From Pseudomonas pharyngis (GTDB lineage Bacteria; Pseudomonadota; Gammaproteobacteria; Pseudomonadales; Pseudomonadaceae): a stretch of DNA of 64,000 bases. Position numbers and translations under genes: made by a program. This document shows, piece by piece, positions 1 to 7,968 of the stretch; within the stretch, counting starts at the first letter, position 1, and every line of letters begins with the position of its first letter. Location: NCBI RefSeq assembly GCF_021602345.1, contig NZ_BQID01000004.1, forward strand, positions 1 through 64,000, given 5' to 3'. The notes under the pieces are model-generated. The model worked only from the letters and a program-made list of their open reading frames with translations. It was not told the DNA's origin and did not search any database.

Positions 1-74
1 TCGACTTGGTCGACAACCGACAATTTAAAAGTCAGCGTGTAATCGCGTTGACTGCGTTTTGCGCCCGAATCCAT
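1..74 (-). CDS. IS3-family transposase OrfA, N-terminal fragment cut by the window edge
   Basis: The first 24 codons are visible, from an ATG at 74 with a strong ribosome binding site (AGGAGGG four bases upstream). The peptide contains RSQRDYTLTFKLSVVDQV, which fits the start of the helix-turn-helix OrfA proteins of IS3-type elements ('Y-x-x-x-F-K-x-x-V-V'). The rest of the gene lies to the left of the window, so completeness and activity cannot be judged. Confidence 0.6.
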   Translation of the reverse strand, partial: MDSGAKRSQRDYTLTFKLSVVDQV

Positions 75-127
75 TGCACCCTCCTGATAAGAAGCCAGAA
101 GGTGTAAACCTTATTCAGGACGAGACA
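1..127 (-). mobile_element. One end of an IS3-type insertion sequence
   Basis: The left edge carries the start of a transposase OrfA-like frame on the minus strand, preceded by about 50 bases of leader. That leader ends near position 127, and read outward on the minus strand it begins TGTCTCGTCC, consistent with a 5'-TG terminus as in IS3-family elements. The terminus is inferred from the sequence boundary, because the other end lies outside the window and the inverted repeats cannot be compared. The element sits immediately downstream of the terminator of the RND operon. Confidence 0.6.
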
Positions 128-135
128 TGCCCCAT

Positions 136-170
136 AAAAAAGCCGCAACCCTTCAAGGTTGCGGCTTTTT
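136..170 (-). terminator. Rho-independent terminator of the RND operon
   Basis: The stem AAAGCCGCAACC pairs with GGTTGCGGCTTT around a short CTTCAA loop. A-runs and T-runs flank both sides, so it could work in both directions. It lies 18 bases past the stop of the RND gene. Confidence 0.85.
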
Positions 171-187
171 CATTTCAGCCAAACGGA

Positions 188-2572
188 TCAGTGAGCAAAC
201 AACGAATTGCCCTTCTGCCCCGCCAGTTTCTCCGGCTTGATCAGGAACTTCGCCAGTGCCGGCAGCAGCCACAGCGCACCGAACATGTTCCACAGCAGCA
301 TGAAAGTCAGCATCAGGCCCATGTCGGCCTGGAACTTGATCGCCGAGAAGATCCAGGTGCACACACCAATGGCCAGGCACAGGCCGGTGAACAGCACCGC
401 CTTACCGGTGGATTTCAGGGTCTGGTAATAGGCTTCCTGCAACGGCAAACCGGCACGCAGGAAACTTTCCAGACGGCTGTAGATGTAGATGCCGTAGTCC
501 ACGCCGATCCCCACGCCCAGCGCCACCACCGGCAACGTCGCCACCTTCACGCCGATACCCATGAACGCCATCAGCGCGTTGCCCAGCACCGAGGTCAGCA
601 CCAGCGGCAGCACGATGCACAGGGTTGCCGCCCACGAGCGGAAGGTGATCATGCACATGACCGCCACGCAGATGTACACCAGGATCAGGATGGTCAGCTC
701 GGACTTCTTGATCACCTCGTTGGTGGCCGCTTCGATGCCGGCGTTACCGGCGGCGAGGATGAATTCCAGGCCTTCCTTGTTGTTTTCCTTGGCGAAGTCC
801 TGCACCGCATGCACCGCGCGATCCAGGGTTTCAGCCTTGTGGTCGTTGAGGAACACCAGCACCGGCGCCAGCGAACAGCTGTTGTTGTACAGGCCGTCGG
901 CCCGGGCGATGGAGTTGTTCAGCACGTCCGGGTTGCGCGACAGGGTTTCCCATTTCAGGTTGCCCTCGTTCATGCCCTTGATCATCTGCTTGGACACGGT
1001 CACCAGCGAGATCGCCGACTGCACGCCCTCGGTGTTCTGCATCTTCCACATCAGCTCGTCGATCGGCGCCATGGCTTCATAACGCGAGCAGCCTTCGGAC
1101 TTGGTCTTGACCATCACCACCAGCACATCGGAGCTGGTCGAGTAGTTATTGATGATGAAGTTGTTGTCCTTGTTGTAGCGTGAGTCCGGACGCAGTTCCG
1201 GCGCGCCCTGGTCGAGGTCGCCGATCTTCAGGTTCTGGCTGTACCAGAGGCCGCCACCGAAGGCGACCAGCGCCAAAGCGATGGATATCGGCGCGACTTT
1301 CGGGTTGGCGAAGTTCGACAGCAGGCGCCAGAACGGATGCTCGCGGTGCGCGTCCTTCTTGCTCTTGGCGATGGCGCGCTTGCTGATGCCGACATAGGAA
1401 ATCGCCACCGGCAGCAGGATCAGGTTGGTGAACACGATCACCGCCACACCGATGGAAGCGCCGATGGCCAGCTCGCGGATCACACCGATGTCGATGATCA
1501 GTAGCGTGATGAAGCCGACGGCGTCCGCCAGAATCGCGATCATCCCCGGCAGGAACAGCTGACGGAATGTCCGCCGTGCGGCCGTCAACGCGTTGTCCGC
1601 CTCACCGGATTGCAGGGCGATCCCATTGATTTTCTGCACGCCGTGGGAAATGCCGATGGCGAAGATCAGGAACGGGACCAGCATCGAATACGGATCGAGG
1701 CCGAAGCCGAAGAAGTGCATCAACCCGAGTTGCCAGACCACCGCCACCAGCGTGGTGCTCAACACCGCCACGGTGCTGCGCAAGCAGTTGGTGAACCACA
1801 ACAGCAGGATCAGGGTGATGACGAAGGCGATGCCGAAGAACATCACCACCATCACCAGGCCGTCGATCAGGTCACCGACCTTCTTGGCGAAACCGACGAT
1901 GTGGATCTTGACGTTGGGGTTCTGCGCTTCGAACTTGTTGCGGATCTTGTCTTCGAGCTCATGGGAGAACTGGCGATAGTCCAGCGCCAGCAGCTTGCCC
2001 TGGTCCTGCGGGTCCGGGTAGGACTCCAGCAGCGGGATGTCGACAATACTCGACTTGAAGTCGTTGGCCACGAGACGCCCGACCTGACCGGACTTGAGCA
2101 CGTTGTTGCGCAGCAGATCGAGGCTGTCCTGGGAGCCGTTGTAGCTCTGCGGGATCACTTCGCCGCCGGCAAAACCTTCCTCGGTCACTTCGGTCCAGCG
2201 CACGCTCGGGCTCCACAGCGACTTGAGGCCGGAACGGTCGACGCCGGAGATGTAGAACACCTCGTCGTTGATCTGACGCAGGGTCTCCATGTACTCCCTG
2301 GAGAAGATGTCACCATCCTTCGCTTCCACCGAAATGCGCACGGTGTTGCCCAGGTTCGCCAGATCGTTGCGGTGCTCCATCATCTTTTCAATGAACGGAT
2401 GCTTGAGCGGGATCATCTTTTCGAAACTGGTGGACGGGCGGATCAGCGTGGCCTGCCAGAACAGGAAAATGCTGACCAGCAGGCAGATCACGATCACTGC
2501 CGGGCGGTTGTTGAAGATCAGGCGCTCGAGAAACGTCGCCTTGTCCTGATGATGAGTGCTCAAGGAAGTCAT
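188..2572 (-). CDS. RND superfamily permease, MMPL/HAE3-like
   Basis: A 794-residue inner-membrane permease. A first membrane helix (about residues 27-46) is followed by a long periplasmic domain, then a block of helices at about 235-400 containing GISHGVQ. A second helix near 430-450 is followed by a second periplasmic domain and a final helix block containing GVGIGVDYGIYI. This two-fold layout (1+5 helices twice) and the two glycine-rich TM4/TM10 motifs are typical of the RND family in its shorter, MMPL-like form, which usually exports hydrophobic compounds or lipids. It follows the Ycf48-like gene in the same operon, 28 bases away. In Pseudomonas this pair usually accompanies DUF1302 and DUF1329 genes, which are absent here. 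The substrate is unknown. Confidence 0.9.
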   Translation of the reverse strand: MTSLSTHHQDKATFLERLIFNNRPAVIVICLLVSIFLFWQATLIRPSTSFEKMIPLKHPFIEKMMEHRNDLANLGNTVRISVEAKDGDIFSREYMETLRQINDEVFYISGVDRSGLKSLWSPSVRWTEVTEEGFAGGEVIPQSYNGSQDSLDLLRNNVLKSGQVGRLVANDFKSSIVDIPLLESYPDPQDQGKLLALDYRQFSHELEDKIRNKFEAQNPNVKIHIVGFAKKVGDLIDGLVMVVMFFGIAFVITLILLLWFTNCLRSTVAVLSTTLVAVVWQLGLMHFFGFGLDPYSMLVPFLIFAIGISHGVQKINGIALQSGEADNALTAARRTFRQLFLPGMIAILADAVGFITLLIIDIGVIRELAIGASIGVAVIVFTNLILLPVAISYVGISKRAIAKSKKDAHREHPFWRLLSNFANPKVAPISIALALVAFGGGLWYSQNLKIGDLDQGAPELRPDSRYNKDNNFIINNYSTSSDVLVVMVKTKSEGCSRYEAMAPIDELMWKMQNTEGVQSAISLVTVSKQMIKGMNEGNLKWETLSRNPDVLNNSIARADGLYNNSCSLAPVLVFLNDHKAETLDRAVHAVQDFAKENNKEGLEFILAAGNAGIEAATNEVIKKSELTILILVYICVAVMCMITFRSWAATLCIVLPLVLTSVLGNALMAFMGIGVKVATLPVVALGVGIGVDYGIYIYSRLESFLRAGLPLQEAYYQTLKSTGKAVLFTGLCLAIGVCTWIFSAIKFQADMGLMLTFMLLWNMFGALWLLPALAKFLIKPEKLAGQKGNSLFAH

Positions 2573-2600
2573 AGCCCCGCCTTCTTATTATTGATTCGGC

Positions 2601-3629
2601 TCATTTGCCCAGCTCGGCGCCGTTCGGCGAAGTGACCCGAACGCCACCCTGCCCGCTCAGGATCAGATTGCCGTTGCCGGCGGCGGTGACCGACGACAGC
2701 GAGATGCGATCCGGACGGTTGAACACGCTGAAGGTTTCGCCGTTGTCGCTGCTGCTGACCACCGAGCCGCCGTTGCCGACGATGACGATGGAGCCGTCCG
2801 CAAGCAGTGTGGCACCGGACAGGCCGAACTCCAGCGAACCGCGCGCGGCTTTCAGTTCGACCTGCTCCCAGGTGCTGCCGAAATCGGTGGAGCGGTAAAG
2901 GTTGCCCCGCAGACCATAGGCCAGCAGGGTTTGCGGCTGCGCCGTGCCGATCACGCCGAACAGCGAGCCTTCGTACGGGCCTTCGAGTTTTTCCCAGGTC
3001 TGGCCCCAGTCGGCGGAGCGGAACATGCTGCCCGACTCGCCAACGATGAACAGACCGGCGTCTTTTACCGCGCCGATGGCGTTTAGGTGGAACTGGTCTT
3101 CGTTGTCGAGGCGATCACTGACGTCTTCCCAGTGCTTGCCGCCATCGGTGGTTTCCAGCAGCGCGCCGTAGGCACCCACCGCCAGGCCGCTGTTGACGTC
3201 CTTGAACCAGACGTCGAGCAGCGGCGATTCGCGCTTGAGGTCTTCGAACTGTTTGGTCCAGGTCAGGCCGCCGTCTGCGCTGGCGAGGATCTGCGCGTCG
3301 TGGCCGACGGCCCAGCCGTGCTTGTCATCGACGAAATACACGGCGGTCAGCAACTGGCGGCTCGGCACCTTGGCCTGGGTCCAGGTCTTGCCCTGGTCGT
3401 CGGAATAGAGAATGTGCCCACGATCCCCGACCGCCACCAGGCGGGTTCCGGCGTGAACGACATCGAGCATCAGGCTTTTCGAGGCCTTGGCCGATTCGGT
3501 GGAATAGACCACGTCGGCTGGCGCTTCGGCGGCGAGAACCGGCGCCGACAATGTGGCAAAGCCCAGCAGAGAGAGTGCTGTGGCCAGCAACGCGGTGTTG
3601 CGTAACGCCGGCGGGCGGCAACGACTCAT
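2601..3629 (-). CDS. Ycf48-like Asp-box (BNR repeat) exported protein
   Basis: A 342-residue protein with an N-terminal signal sequence (hydrophobic stretch ending near APVLAA, about residue 33). At least six Asp-box type repeats of the form S/T-x-D-x-G-x-T-W follow (DDQGKTWTQ, ADGGLTWTK, TDGGKHWED, ADWGQTWEK, TDFGSTWEQ, SDNGETFSV), predicting a beta-propeller like plant/cyanobacterial Ycf48. In bacteria without photosystems, such proteins are typically encoded beside RND permeases, as here, and probably act with them in the periplasm. The start is an ATG at 3629. Its exact role is not known. Confidence 0.88.
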   Translation of the reverse strand: MSRCRPPALRNTALLATALSLLGFATLSAPVLAAEAPADVVYSTESAKASKSLMLDVVHAGTRLVAVGDRGHILYSDDQGKTWTQAKVPSRQLLTAVYFVDDKHGWAVGHDAQILASADGGLTWTKQFEDLKRESPLLDVWFKDVNSGLAVGAYGALLETTDGGKHWEDVSDRLDNEDQFHLNAIGAVKDAGLFIVGESGSMFRSADWGQTWEKLEGPYEGSLFGVIGTAQPQTLLAYGLRGNLYRSTDFGSTWEQVELKAARGSLEFGLSGATLLADGSIVIVGNGGSVVSSSDNGETFSVFNRPDRISLSSVTAAGNGNLILSGQGGVRVTSPNGAELGK

Positions 3630-3953
3630 AGACCTTCCCCTGTTTATTATTGTTGGTCATGGACCTTAAGGGCGCCGCAAGGGTGCTCACGGTGACTGCC
3701 TGGTCACAAGCATAGTCCTGAAACCCGCTGTCCAGAGCCCCTTCGGAAGCTGGCTCATCCTATCGGGCATTCGAAACGTCTGACAATCGGCGCAACGTTA
3801 TCTTTTGTTAACCGAAAGGAACTACAGCGGCGGCTGAATGCGCGGGCATTCGTCCGACTGATGGCGGGGATTCTTGCGATGGGGACTTGCACGATCGGTA
3901 TTATGGTATACCATCAGACGCACAGACACTCTTTATCCCCTACGGAGCAGCTC
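3630..3953. other. Divergent intergenic region of the Ycf48/RND operon and the catabolic operon
   Basis: These 324 bases hold no convincing gene. They must contain the leftward promoter of the Ycf48-like gene and the rightward promoter of the AA_synth operon, whose operator-like motif is at 3900-3913. An in-frame upstream start at 3861 is possible for the downstream gene but would run translation through the operator. Confidence 0.7.
3900..3913 (+). promoter_or_regulatory. FadR-type operator motif, site 1 of 5
   Basis: The sequence is ATTATGGTATACCA. It extends into the perfect 12-base palindrome ATGGTATACCAT (3903-3914). It lies 40 bases before the ATG at 3954 and overlaps a possible -10 box (TATTAT). 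The T-x-G-T-x-x-A-C-x-A core matches the kind of site bound by FadR-subfamily GntR regulators. One is encoded in the operon that this site precedes. Binding is inferred. Confidence 0.75.
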
Positions 3954-4544
3954 ATGAGTTTCGAAATTCGCAAGATCGTCAGCTATGTCGAAGAGACCTT
4001 CATTGAAGGCGGCAAGGCGTCCGACACCCCGGTGACCATGGTCGGCCTGGCCGTCGTGATGAAGAACCCGTGGGTCGGCAATGGGTTTGTCGAAGACCTC
4101 AAGCCGCAGATCCGCGCCAATTGTTCGGATCTCGGCGCGATGATGGTCGAGCGTCTGGTGGGGATCATCGGCGGCGCCGAGAAGATCGAGGCTTACGGCA
4201 AAGCCGCGGTGGTCGGTGCCGATGGCGAAATCGAACACGCGTCGGCGGTGATCCACACCCTGCGCTTCGGCAACCACTACCGCGAAGCGGTCAAGGCCAA
4301 GAGCTACCTGAGCTTCACCAACAAGCGCGGCGGTCCGGGCACTTCGATTCAGATTCCGATGATGCACAAGGATGACGAAGGCCTGCGCTCGCACTACATC
4401 ACCCTGGAAATGCAGATCGAAGACGCCCCGCGCGCCGACGAAATCGTCGTGGTGCTCGGTTGCGCCGACGGTGGTCGCCTGCACCCGCGCATCGGCAACC
4501 GCTACATCGATCTGGAAGAACTGGCCGCCGAAAAAGCCCAGTAA
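3954..4544 (+). CDS. AA_synth-family protein (PF06684-like), possible ring-opening or imine-processing enzyme
   Basis: A 196-residue protein without signal or membrane segment. It resembles the 'amino acid synthesis' family of unknown biochemical function, whose known structures (BB2672-like) share the chorismate-mutase-like fold with RidA and cyanuric-acid-hydrolase domains. That comparison is from memory and not testable here. The start at 3954 is chosen for its ribosome binding site (GGAGC) and because it lies after operator site 1. It is the first gene of a seven-gene operon of an FMN-dependent catabolic pathway. A role in hydrolysis or tautomerisation of a ring-derived intermediate is inference from context. 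The annotated family name is probably misleading. Confidence 0.8.
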   Translation: MSFEIRKIVSYVEETFIEGGKASDTPVTMVGLAVVMKNPWVGNGFVEDLKPQIRANCSDLGAMMVERLVGIIGGAEKIEAYGKAAVVGADGEIEHASAVIHTLRFGNHYREAVKAKSYLSFTNKRGGPGTSIQIPMMHKDDEGLRSHYITLEMQIEDAPRADEIVVVLGCADGGRLHPRIGNRYIDLEELAAEKAQ

Positions 4545-4576
4545 CCACAATAAAAAAGGCATTGCAGGAGCGCTCC

Positions 4577-5410
4577 ATGATTCGGCTCACCGCTGAACTC
4601 ACCCCGGCCGGCACCAGTTATCTGGCGACAGGCGTTGGCCAACCCGTGGTGTTGATCCACGGCGTAGGCCTGAACAAAGAAATGTGGGGCGGCCAGATCG
4701 TTGGCCTGGCCACGCAATACCGGGTGATCGCCTACGACATGCTCGGCCATGGCGCCAGCCCGCGACCGGCCAACGGCACCGCCCTGCTCGGTTACGCTGA
4801 TCAGTTGCTGGAGCTGCTCGACCACCTGCAATTGCCTGAGGCATCGGTGATCGGCTTTTCCATGGGCGGCCTGGTGGCGCGGGCGTTTGCCCTGCATTAC
4901 CCGGAACGCCTGAAAAGCCTGGTAGTGCTCAACAGCGTGTTCAACCGCAGCGAAGAGCAGCGCGCCGGGGTTATCGCCCGTACCGCGCAGGCTGCCGAAC
5001 ACGGGCCGGACGCGAATGCCGAAGCGGCGCTGTCGCGCTGGTTCAGCCGTGAATACCAGGCGGCCAACCCGGCGCAGATCGCTGCGATCCGCCAGACCCT
5101 GGCTGGCAATGATCCGCAAGGCTACCTGACCACCTACGAACTGTTCGCCACCCAGGACATGTACCGCGCCGACGACCTGGGCAGCATCCAGGCGCCGACG
5201 CTGATCGCCACCGGCGAGCTGGACCCCGGATCGACCCCGGAAATGGCCGAGCAACTGGCCGCGCGCATTCCCGGCGCGAAGGTTGCCGTGCTGCCCGAGC
5301 AACGGCATATGATGCCGGTAGAGTCGCCACGGCTGGTAAACCAGACGCTGCTGGAATTTCTCGACACCGCATACGCCCGACAAAACCATATAAAGGGGAT
5401 CGTTGCATGA
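4577..5410 (+). CDS. Alpha/beta-fold hydrolase, RutD/PcaD-like
   Basis: A 277-residue hydrolase. It has the oxyanion loop HGVG after VVLI, the nucleophile elbow GFSMGG, an acid loop around GELDPGS, and a histidine in EQRHMMP near the C-terminus, so the Ser-Asp-His triad appears complete. The family includes 3-oxoadipate enol-lactonase (PcaD) and the RutD aminoacrylate hydrolase. Which bond it cuts cannot be told from sequence. The start at 4577 follows GGAG by six bases. A longer in-frame start at 4460 would overlap the upstream gene and is unlikely. Its stop overlaps the next start (ATGA), implying translational coupling with the aldehyde dehydrogenase. Confidence 0.9.
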   Translation: MIRLTAELTPAGTSYLATGVGQPVVLIHGVGLNKEMWGGQIVGLATQYRVIAYDMLGHGASPRPANGTALLGYADQLLELLDHLQLPEASVIGFSMGGLVARAFALHYPERLKSLVVLNSVFNRSEEQRAGVIARTAQAAEHGPDANAEAALSRWFSREYQAANPAQIAAIRQTLAGNDPQGYLTTYELFATQDMYRADDLGSIQAPTLIATGELDPGSTPEMAEQLAARIPGAKVAVLPEQRHMMPVESPRLVNQTLLEFLDTAYARQNHIKGIVA

Positions 5411-6888
5411 CGCTCGCACGCTTCCAGATGTGCATCGGCGGAGAATGGGTCGACGCCCTCTCCGGCAAGACTTTCGAAAGCCTCAACCCGGCGCTGGCCG
5501 AACCCTGGGCCGAATTGCCCGACGCAGATGAGGCCGACGTCGAACGCGCCGTGCAAGCCGCACAGACCGCCTTCGACAGCCCGGCATGGCGTGGTTTGAC
5601 CGCCACCGCGCGCGGCAAACTGCTACGTCGTCTCGGTGACCTGATCGCTGAAAACAAGGAACAACTGGCGCAGCTGGAAAGCCGCGACAACGGCAAACTG
5701 ATCCGCGAAACCCGCGGTCAGGTCGGTTATCTGCCGGAGTTCTTCCACTACACCGCCGGCCTCGCCGACAAGCTCGAAGGCGGCACCCTGCCGCTGGATA
5801 AGCCCGATCTGTTCGCCTACACCGTGCACGAAGCCATGGGCGTGGTCGCCGCGATCATTCCCTGGAACAGCCCGCTTTACCTGACCGCGATCAAACTGGC
5901 GCCGGCGCTGGCGGCGGGCAACACCATCGTGATCAAACCGTCCGAGCATGCCTCGGCGACCATCCTCGAACTGGCGCGTCTGGCCCTCGAAGCAGGGATT
6001 CCACCGGGGGTGGTCAACGTTGTCACCGGCTACGGCCCGAGCACTGGCGCCGCCCTCACCCGTCATCCGCTGATCCGCAAGATCGCCTTCACCGGTGGCG
6101 CGGCCACGGCCCGGCATGTGGTGCGCAGCAGCGCCGAGAACTTTGCCAAGCTGTCGCTGGAACTGGGCGGCAAGTCGCCGAACATCATCTTTGCCGACGC
6201 TGATCTCGACAGCGCGATCAACGGTGCGATTGCCGGGATTTATGCGGCATCCGGGCAGAGTTGCGTATCCGGCTCGCGACTGCTGGTGCAGGACGAAATC
6301 TACGACGAGTTCGTCAGCCGACTGGTGGAACGCGCCCAGCGCATCCGCATCGGCAACCCGCAGGACGACAGCAGCGAAATGGGCCCGATGGCTACCGCGC
6401 AGCAACTGGCGGTGGTGGAGGGTCTGGTGGCTGATGCGATTGCCGAAGGCGCGCGTCTGCGTCTGGGTGGCAAGCGTCCGAGTGGCGTGGGTGACGGCTG
6501 GTTCTACGAACCGACGCTGTTCGAATGCGATCGCAACTCGATGAAGATCATGCAGGAAGAAGTCTTTGGTCCGGTGGCCTCGGTGATCCGTTTCAAGGAC
6601 GAAGCCGAAGCGCTGGCGATTGCCAACGACTCGCAGTTCGGCCTCGCTGCCGGCATCTGGACCCGCGATCTGGGTCGTGCCCATCGCCTGGCCCGGGACG
6701 TGCGCTCGGGGATTATCTGGGTCAACACCTACCGCGCGGTGTCGGCGATGGCACCGATCGGCGGCTTCAAGAACAGTGGCTATGGACGCGAAAGCGGCAT
6801 CGATTCGGTGCTGGCCTACACCGAACTGAAAACGGTGTGGATCAACCTCTCCCAGGCGCCGATGCCTGATCCGTTTGTGATGCGTTAG
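5407..6888 (+). CDS. NAD(P)-dependent aldehyde dehydrogenase
   Basis: A 493-residue aldehyde dehydrogenase of normal length. It shows PWNSPLYL (substrate/cofactor loop), KPSEHA (cofactor lysine), the glutamate motif LELGGKSPN and the catalytic cysteine in GQSCVSGSR. It most resembles the betaine-aldehyde/hydroxymuconic-semialdehyde group, which oxidises semialdehydes to acids. It is coupled to the hydrolase before it by a four-base ATGA overlap and followed 12 bases later by a flavin reductase. In this operon it would oxidise an aldehyde released by an oxygenase-driven ring or chain cleavage. The natural substrate is unknown. Confidence 0.93.
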   Translation: MTLARFQMCIGGEWVDALSGKTFESLNPALAEPWAELPDADEADVERAVQAAQTAFDSPAWRGLTATARGKLLRRLGDLIAENKEQLAQLESRDNGKLIRETRGQVGYLPEFFHYTAGLADKLEGGTLPLDKPDLFAYTVHEAMGVVAAIIPWNSPLYLTAIKLAPALAAGNTIVIKPSEHASATILELARLALEAGIPPGVVNVVTGYGPSTGAALTRHPLIRKIAFTGGAATARHVVRSSAENFAKLSLELGGKSPNIIFADADLDSAINGAIAGIYAASGQSCVSGSRLLVQDEIYDEFVSRLVERAQRIRIGNPQDDSSEMGPMATAQQLAVVEGLVADAIAEGARLRLGGKRPSGVGDGWFYEPTLFECDRNSMKIMQEEVFGPVASVIRFKDEAEALAIANDSQFGLAAGIWTRDLGRAHRLARDVRSGIIWVNTYRAVSAMAPIGGFKNSGYGRESGIDSVLAYTELKTVWINLSQAPMPDPFVMR

Positions 6889-6900
6889 GAGTCCTGCGAC

Positions 6901-7386
6901 ATGATCGAACCCGGCATTTACAAAGACGTCATGAGCTCGTTTCCGTCCGGGGTCACGGTGGTCACCACCCTCGACCCGGACGGCGGCATCGTCGGCATCA
7001 CCGCCAGCGCCTTCAGTGCGCTGTCGATTGATCCGGCGCTGGTGCTGTTCTGCCCAAACTACGCCTCCGACACCTACCCGGTACTGCGCGACAGCAAGAA
7101 GTTCGCGATTCATTTGCTGTCCGCCGACCAGACCGCCGAGGCCTATGCCTTCGCCGGCAAAGGCAAGGACAAGGCCAACGGCATCGAGTGGCATTTGAGC
7201 GAGCTCGGTAACCCGATCCTTGCCAAGGCCACGGCGATCATCGAGTGCGAACTGTGGCGCGAATACGACGGCGGCGATCACGCGATCATCGTTGGCGCAG
7301 TGAAGAACCTGATCCTGCCGGCGCAGCCGGTGACGCCGATGATTTATCACAAGGGCAAGCTCGGCGCGTTGCCGACCTTGGCCTGA
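6901..7386 (+). CDS. NAD(P)H:flavin reductase, RutF/HpaC-like
   Basis: A 161-residue flavin reductase-like domain protein with SFPSGVTVVTT near the N-terminus, GITASAFSALSIDP, and GDHAIIVGAV near the C-terminus. These small enzymes deliver reduced FMN or FAD to a partner monooxygenase. A paralogue at 35591-36076 has the same length and about three quarters identical residues by hand alignment. That paralogue sits beside the luciferase-like monooxygenase, while this copy has no oxygenase in its own operon, so the two loci probably serve one enzyme. It has a consensus-like ribosome binding site (AGGAG, 6887-6891) overlapping the preceding stop. Confidence 0.92.
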   Translation: MIEPGIYKDVMSSFPSGVTVVTTLDPDGGIVGITASAFSALSIDPALVLFCPNYASDTYPVLRDSKKFAIHLLSADQTAEAYAFAGKGKDKANGIEWHLSELGNPILAKATAIIECELWREYDGGDHAIIVGAVKNLILPAQPVTPMIYHKGKLGALPTLA

Positions 7387-7401
7387 TTGCCATACACCAC
7401 T

Positions 7402-7497
7402 CCTGTGGGAGCGAGCCTGCTCGCGATAGCGGTCGATCATTCAACATTTGCATCGACTGAGAAGTCGCCTTCGCGAGCAGGCTCGCTCCCACAGGGG
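7402..7497. repeat. REP-type inverted pair inside the operon
   Basis: Two arms around the core GAGCGAGCCTGCTCGCGA and its complement, each with CTGTGGGAGC outside, face each other around about 40 bases. The same arm sequence recurs at 57677-57747. Such Pseudomonas REP pairs form stable mRNA hairpins and often mark operon segments of different expression. Here the pair separates the flavin reductase from the carboxymuconolactone-decarboxylase-like gene. Confidence 0.85.
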
Positions 7498-7520
7498 GAT
7501 ATCTGTGGATTGGAGGGATG

Positions 7521-7910
7521 ATGAACAACGACAAGTACGAAAAGGGCCTGAAGATCCGCACCCAGGTGCTGGGCGAAGCCTATGTGCAGCGTTCGATCGA
7601 GAATGCCGACGACTTCACCCGCCCGCTGCAGGAAATGGTCACCGAATACTGCTGGGGCCACGTCTGGGGACGTGAAGGCCTGTCGCTCAAGGAGCGCAGC
7701 ATGATCAACCTGGCGATGATCTCGGCGCTCAACCGTCCGCACGAACTCAAGCTGCATGTGCGCGGCGCCTTGCGTAACGGCCTGAGTCGTGAGCAAATAC
7801 GCGAAATTCTGCTTCAGGTCGGTATTTATTGCGGCGTCCCGGCAGCCGTGGACAGTTTCCGGCTCGCCCGTGAAGCCTTCGCCGAAGCCGACGCCGAGGC
7901 CTCCAGTTAA
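7521..7910 (+). CDS. Carboxymuconolactone decarboxylase family protein
   Basis: A protein of about 129 residues of the CMD/AhpD superfamily. RSMINLAMISALNRPHELKLHVRGAL and the C-terminal YCGVPAAVDSFR region match the PcaC-like branch, and the CxxC pair of AhpD peroxidase-type members is absent. PcaC decarboxylates gamma-carboxymuconolactone, but many relatives in catabolic operons have other, unknown roles. The start is ambiguous: GGAGGG at 7512-7517 is one base from an ATG at 7518 and four from the ATG at 7521, so I prefer 7521. It lies after the REP pair and before the regulator gene. Confidence 0.88.
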   Translation: MNNDKYEKGLKIRTQVLGEAYVQRSIENADDFTRPLQEMVTEYCWGHVWGREGLSLKERSMINLAMISALNRPHELKLHVRGALRNGLSREQIREILLQVGIYCGVPAAVDSFRLAREAFAEADAEASS

Positions 7911-7968
7911 CCCCTCGGCTGTTTTGATGCCCGTCTGGCATGGACAGCCACCTTAAAGAGCGGACCCC

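Noticed and set aside
3861-3953. N-terminal extension of the AA_synth protein starting at 3861
   Set aside because: It would be translated through the palindromic operator and promoter. The ATG at 3954 has a good ribosome binding site.
5623-7440. 605-codon open frame on the minus strand opposite the aldehyde dehydrogenase and flavin reductase
   Set aside because: It mirrors two well-supported genes. Long antisense frames are common in high-GC Pseudomonas genes, and it has no recognisable domain.
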